Positions 51,448 through 64,000 of a stretch of DNA of 64,000 nt are shown here, piece after piece. The stretch's first letter is position 1; every line of letters begins with the position of its first letter. The notes under the pieces were generated by a model, which had not been told where the DNA came from, made no database searches, and saw only the letters and a list, made by a program, of their open reading frames with translations. Origin of the DNA: Antennarius striatus (taxonomy: Eukaryota > Chordata > Actinopteri > Lophiiformes > Antennariidae); the NCBI RefSeq assembly GCF_040054535.1, contig NC_090796.1, positions 9,422,501 to 9,486,500 of the forward strand. The letters run 5' to 3'. The translations under genes and the position numbers were made by a program.

Positions 51448-53506
51448 GGAAATTTACTTATGTAACACCCGCCGATGAGTTCAGACAGTCTTGATCACCC
51501 CCTGGTGGCCATCGTTGGCTCATGCGTTAGGGTCACGCGACATCACTGTTGACCTCTATTAGCGCCTCATATTGATTCGCTGTGGTGACCCCTGAAGGGA
51601 AAAGTCTACAGGAAAGAAGATTCTCTTATCGCTTTCCTTTTCTTGAGATTTGACCAAAAACAAGTTTTAATGTGAGGAATGCTGTCTCTGCTGCTATTTC
51701 AGGTACCATGACAATATATGATGTGTCTACATGTATTTAGATTTTAGACATTTAAACAAATATGAATACATAGTTATAACTCACATTTTATTTAATAACA
51801 AAATCACTATTATTACTATCAATAGTAACAATTAGTACTATATTAATATACTGTATATCCTTATTATTCAATAAGATTAAACTATTTTATTGATTAACTA
51901 CAGGAAAACGACTTCTAACATTATTTACTATTTATCAGAGATGATGTGAACTCAACGACAACTGAGGACAATTCCCCTCAATCTACAAAAGAAAATCATA
52001 ATTAGTAGTATTTAAATTTGTTATCAAGTGTATTATTCATTGATTCTTAATGATAAAGATAATAACAATATGACAGAGGGACAATACTGTAACGATAATT
52101 AAAATGACCTTTATCAAACATTATTATTAATTTATCTTTCAAAACAATAACATTTCTGTAGGATCCTACATTTGTGTGAAGCAAAAAAAGTCTCTAGTGT
52201 ATTCACAATCATGACTGCCTCCAAAGTCTGCTGTTATATGTTTTGGCATTGAAACAGCAATATAATATCTTGAATGTCTTAGTAAATAACAGTTTGAAAA
52301 AATGTAATATCTGATTTAAGCTCTAGTTTCAAAGACTAATGTGTAACTCTGAAGGACTAGTTCACCTTGACAATGTACACATTACCAGATGTACAGAACA
52401 TGCTTATCTAATCACATAGTATTCAAATCATGCTCATATTTGTCATTTTGCTGACTACATCGAACAAAATGCAGCACTGGTTTCATGCAGGTATTGTCAC
52501 ATGGTTTGTGAGCACAGGAAAATAAAGTATAAAAAATTTAATTCATGTATTTTAACACAGATGTAATGCAATCATGAAAAAAAGTGGTGTTATTCCACTC
52601 CTTCCTTCAGCTGGAGTGTCCTCCATCAAACCCAAATTTCCCTCCTGTTCTCTGGCCCTCCTGAAGTCCACTCAATCTTTGGATCTGTTGAAAGGAACAA
52701 AGGTGACACAACAACAAAGAAGAGTAAACGACGTGGTCATTCAGAGAGTCATAAGTGAGCACAAAGCATTGAACACAAACAGGGAACTTGAACACATTAA
52801 CCTATTCTTTTGGGGAATTCAATTTCACTTTTGTTTCTGTATATAGCAGAGAGATAACGGATTAAGAACTGTCATAGATAAGACTTCAACTCACAGGTTA
52901 ACCCACATCCACTGACTGATATGTGTTATAGCGAGTTAGGTTTCAACATTTCAAACAGTTTGAAGTAAAAAGTATTGAGAGCATTCGGGGAGGGGTGTGA
53001 AAGAGCAAGAAGTTGTCATTTCAAATATCTAGGGCTTATTCTGGCTAACGATTAACCTCAATCAATGAGACCAATCATGGCAGGAGCTAACTGGATAGAT
53101 AGAAGGCCAGCACAGGAGAAAAGAACCACTCTTCTGTCTTTTATCATCTTTCTTGGCACAATCAGAACCACCCTAACTGTTACCCAGATAGAAAGGAGAT
53201 GCAGTCTTGCCTGAGTGTTTGCCCACATAAGCTCAGCATGATCGCTCTCTCTGTTTGTTCATGGCAACACTGCACCAATGTAAAGTAGCTCCAAAGTCTT
53301 GGCCAGAGGCTTGTCTGAATTTCAAGTTTGCCCACTTGTGTGTCCCCTCACATCTCCCTTCTTCGCTCGCTCAGGCCTCCACGGCTCGCTTATTTAGGAG
53401 GACACACACATATCAAGGGCCTCCTTTTACTCCTCTGAGGCCCAGGGACAGTATTTCTTATTTCCCATCCAGCTGGACAGACCCACCCACTATCACCTCA
53501 TTCCTC

Positions 53507-53514
53507 TATATAAG
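53507..53514 (+). promoter_or_regulatory. TATA box of the multi-Ig gene
   Basis: TATATAAG is 52 bases before the ATG at 53566, predicting a start near 53,537 and a leader of about 30 bases. Good TATA match with good spacing. Confidence 0.6.
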
Positions 53515-53565
53515 GCAGCAAAAGGAGCCTGACGATAAGAAGTTGGTCTCAAGACAAGCCTGGCC

Positions 53566-61033
<7,468 letters not shown>

Positions 61034-61524
61034 AGGCTGCACAGGAGGCCCTGAAGTCAGACTCTCCAAAATGTATATACGTCTATCCTATAACCGCTAT
61101 TTTATGTATTGTAAACCTATATCAATATTTTTTAGGATTTCCAACTGCATCTGATCAACAACTGCAGTGTTGCTTCCAACGTTTTTGTCTTTATTTATTA
61201 ATTTATATTCTTTGTCTTTACCTGTCATTCCAAATGCATGATTATTATAAATGTTCATTTTTTTGTACAAAATGTTCACCCACAACAATCCACTTTATAC
61301 ATTTTGTTTTCTAAATCCACATCATCAAGTAAAATCTGATTTTTTTGAAGAGATATTTTACTGGATTGTGTTGAAATTCTGTCTCAAAGGACAATGTTAC
61401 TGTACTTTTACTGTGTTCTGATGTCTATTGTTGGTCAAATATTTCAAAATATGCTTCTGCTTTTTTTTTTACGCTCTGACGACAGGAGTGTCACTTCACT
61501 CTGATGAGGAGATGTAAGAACAGT

Positions 61525-61538
61525 AATAAAATAATAAA
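61525..61538 (+). terminator. candidate poly(A) signals of the Ig gene
   Basis: Two overlapping-spaced AATAAA hexamers (61525–61530 and 61533–61538), about 490 bases after the stop at 61,031–61,033. Confidence 0.55.
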
Positions 61539-61903
61539 CTCTCAAAACTGAGCACTTCCTCCATTCAGATCATCAATGAGTGCACCTGCACAAAGAAGAA
61601 GCAAAAACTAGAAACATGATTTTGTAAAATACATGTTTTATTCCTTTTGTTTAAGATTATACTTTTTGTATTGTGTGTTATCTGGGGAAATGTTTCTTGA
61701 ATACAGGAGGTTGTTGGGCTTAATATTGTCTGCAAAGATTCAGATCTGTTTTTGTATGTTGGATAGTGGAACAAATTGTCATACGTATAGCAGAATAAAT
61801 CCATGGATAACACCATGACTTGTCCTTAAGTTTTCATTTTAATTGGCTTATGATTTTTATTTTTCATGATCTAGAGTTTGCATCAATTCCGGCGTCCGGT
61901 TCC

Positions 61904-61936
61904 TTTATTTATTTATTTGTTTATCTATTTGTTTGT

Positions 61937-62009
<73 letters not shown>

Positions 62010-62010
62010 T
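61904..62010. repeat. (TTTA)n repeat
   Basis: About 25 TTTA/TTTG units in the interval between the Ig gene and the next gene. Confidence 0.95.
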
Positions 62011-62386
62011 TTATTTTTTTGTTTTTGGACAGATACAGATAACATCTGTTGACATGTTTGTGTGTGTTTCTCTATCTCCCTCTGGTGTTACTCACTCTCG
62101 TGTTATTGATCAGACGCTCTGCGCACGTCCGCAAACTGCGCAACCCGCGTCTTGATGCGCTCAGCTGTGTTAATCCTCCTCTTCCTCAAACTGTCACACC
62201 GGACACGTCAGGTTGAGGAACTGAAGCGTGGCTGTCGGCTGTGGGGGCCACATTTGGATAGAGCTTCCTGACGCGCTGATTAACACTGAGTGGGAGAATT
62301 AAGCCGACAGGCTGGTTTGGTTTGACCTAAAACAACTTCAGTCAGATGGTGACAGATTTATTAAAAAAGAGGGGAAAAGTGTGAAG

Positions 62387-62552
62387 ATGGACAACGACAA
62401 TCTCCAATCCAGGGTGGAGAGGACCTTCTGGACAGTTTGGGTGAGCAGTTTTTGAGAAGTTTTTCGTTTCAAACGCGGTGAAGCCTGTATGTAGAGGCTG
62501 TTTGTCTGAGAACTTCCACTTCTCACCGAGCAGTCACTTCCACCAGCCTCTC

Positions 62553-62637
<85 letters not shown>

Positions 62638-64000
62638 CATCATTAGTTACTGTTTCCTACATGAAAGTATCTCTGTCATAGATATTTTAGGACAAATAGA
62701 GACACAGGATAACAGTGGTACTGATGCCAAATAGTGCTTCATACTGATATTTTTCCACTTGTTTTAACAGAAGAAAGGGATAGGTGATGCTATTTGTGGT
62801 AATCATGACACGCATGTATACCATGCTCACTTGCAAGGTTTACTGAGATGCTTATACTGACATAAATAAAGGTTTGTTTTCTAATAATAATGGAGCAAAT
62901 TAGTTTATAGTGAAATACAATAATTGTTACTCAGCCCTGTAGTTCTCATCAGCTGTTTTTTCCGTTACGACATTCCTCAGCTCACGTTTTGGTCTAACTG
63001 TTACTGCTTTGATTCACTTTTATTGTTCTCAAATATTTTCAGTACCTGCAGGTAACTGATTAAAGAACAAATGCTCTGATGAAAATGCATTCACTCATCA
63101 CTGCAATGTTTCAGTGGTTTAAATCCAGATTGCGTCGAAGCAGCATATCTATTAATGAACAGAAATGGCTGGAAGATGTATTACAGTATTGAGAAATAAT
63201 AAGGAGGAGTTGCAGGACTCCTTATTATTCTCATTACTCCTTATTATTATTAGGTGTTTGAGAACTTGTCCTTGTTGAGGCCTATTGTCAATTTGGAGCA
63301 GGAAAGGGCCTTTCCAAGCTGTTCCTGAAATGTTGGAAGAACTTCATTGTATGAATAACCTGGATTGATATAACTGAGATTTCCTTAAAGTGGAACAAAA
63401 GACCAAAAACCAAAAATAAAAACAGCCTCAGATCAAACATATAAGGTAAATGAATTGTTTCTGGACTTCTAGAAATTGATGAGGGTGGTTTAAGTGAAGG
63501 CACACATTCTGCAGTCATGTGAATCACAAGTGATGCAAAAGATGAATGAGCTTCCAATGCTTTTTCTCTGTTTCATCCTCAGTACTATATAAGTGGAGCC
63601 GTCAGCAGATTGTTGCGCCCGGATCCCCATGACATCATTAGGGTTGACCCAAACTCTGTCCAGGAGTTTGAAGATTCTTTTGTGTCCACAAGCTACCACA
63701 CAGAGGATGATTCTACAGGAGCGGATGCCGATGAGGAACAGCCTCTTTCAAAAGTCTCTGTGATTAGCACATCTCGGTCGGTTGTTGCCTGGGAAGTTTG
63801 CACCGCAGACATCCACAAATGGCCGAAAGAGGAGAGCATAACATTCAAAACCGACGATACCAGAGGAGGTGACAGCAAAGCACCTACTGAGACTGAGGGG
63901 GCAAGAGATGAAGAATTCCCTCAACCCAATAAGGATGATAGAGGGCTGCTTGTCACTGAGAATGTAAATGGCGGCAAACCAGATGATGATGAAGTCAATA
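62387..64000 (+). CDS. unrecognised gene, first two coding exons (continues past the window)
   Basis: Exon 62387–62440 encodes MDNDNLQSRVERTFWTVW (54 nt, phase 0) with donor GTGAGC. The next exon starts at 63583 after TTTCATCCTCAG, continues YYISGAVSRLLRPDPHDIIR, and stays open to the window end (at least 139 codons). The joined start predicts an amphipathic N-terminal helix, then a Ser/Thr/Asp/Glu-rich, largely disordered region without known domains (for example STGADADEEQ and GGKPDDDEVN). No signal peptide. A long acidic exon after a short helical start recalls apolipoprotein B receptor-like (apobr) proteins, and APOBR is also on human 16p11.2. That is only a guess; I do not recognise the protein. 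Confidence 0.6.
62551..62634. repeat. (TC)n dinucleotide repeat
   Basis: A CT run of about 84 bases in intron 1 of the gene starting at 62,387. The Arg-Glu reading frame on the minus strand is an artefact. Confidence 0.96.

Larger units (their letters stand above)
47193..53500. other. 6.3-kb gene-poor interval
   Basis: No convincing coding gene. It holds a reverse-oriented LINE 3' remnant (47,836–48,345), a SINE-like element (51,265–51,447) and AT-rich sequence. Two short minus-strand open stretches behind acceptor-like sites (about 50,140–50,265 and 52,595–52,690) are noted in the findings but are too weak to annotate. Confidence 0.55.
61034..62386. other. 3' UTR, intergenic repeats and promoter region
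   Basis: Contains the Ig-gene 3' UTR (to about 61,545), a (TTTA)n run at about 61,904–62,010, and a GC-richer segment at 62,095–62,330 with several CpGs (for example CTCTGCGCACGTCCGCAAAC). That segment probably belongs to the promoter and leader of the gene starting at 62,387. No TATA box is evident. Confidence 0.5.

Overview
The window is teleost fish nuclear DNA. It has multi-exon genes with GT–AG introns, many tetranucleotide microsatellites, and the usual fish mobile-element debris (L1/Tx1-like and other LINE 3' ends, a Tigger/pogo element, hAT-like pieces, tRNA-derived SINEs). The gene order (polyserase-like protease, leukocyte integrin alpha, aldolase A, GPI-type serine protease) recalls human 16p11.2, where PRSS36/PRSS8, ITGAM/X/D and ALDOA lie. 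No species is assigned. Intron–exon maps were read by eye from splice sites, reading phase and family alignment.

Layout. 1–970: upstream sequence with microsatellites. 974–22,698 (+): one giant polyserase-type gene. It has one signal-peptide exon, one short linker exon, then ten consecutive four-exon units. Each unit encodes a trypsin-like domain with an intact His/Asp/Ser triad and a Pro/Thr-rich linker. All junctions are in phase, giving a predicted 2,992-residue protein. A decayed eleventh domain and a broken GPI tail follow (22,622–23,042). 24,321–38,372 (−): a 30-exon CD11-type integrin alpha subunit (1,153 residues) with an I domain; its introns carry nested transposons. 39,300–43,050 (+): fructose-bisphosphate aldolase A (363 residues). 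43,482–47,192 (−): a single-domain GPI-type serine protease with an altered specificity pocket and oxyanion hole. 47,200–53,500: no convincing gene; LINE and SINE remnants. 53,566–61,033 (+): a 14-exon multi-immunoglobulin gene (V–C1–C1–transmembrane–further C1-like domains; 910 residues if every exon is used). 62,387 to the window edge (+): the start of an unrecognised gene with an acidic second exon.

Links between genes. The integrin, the Ig-family gene and the proteases are cell-surface or secreted proteins, several with likely immune or epithelial roles; aldolase is the housekeeping/muscle neighbour. The two protease genes share the same exon lengths and phases, so they descend from one ancestor on either side of the integrin–aldolase pair. 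Two gene pairs converge with close poly(A) signals: polyserase/integrin near 23.5 kb, and aldolase/protease near 43.1 kb.

Main novelties: the ten-domain polyserase array with its recent 3.75-kb higher-order duplication and mosaic domains; the decay of its GPI-anchored terminal domain; an apparent pseudo-protease neighbour; and an Ig gene whose transmembrane exon lies in the middle of the Ig exon series and can be skipped without changing frame.
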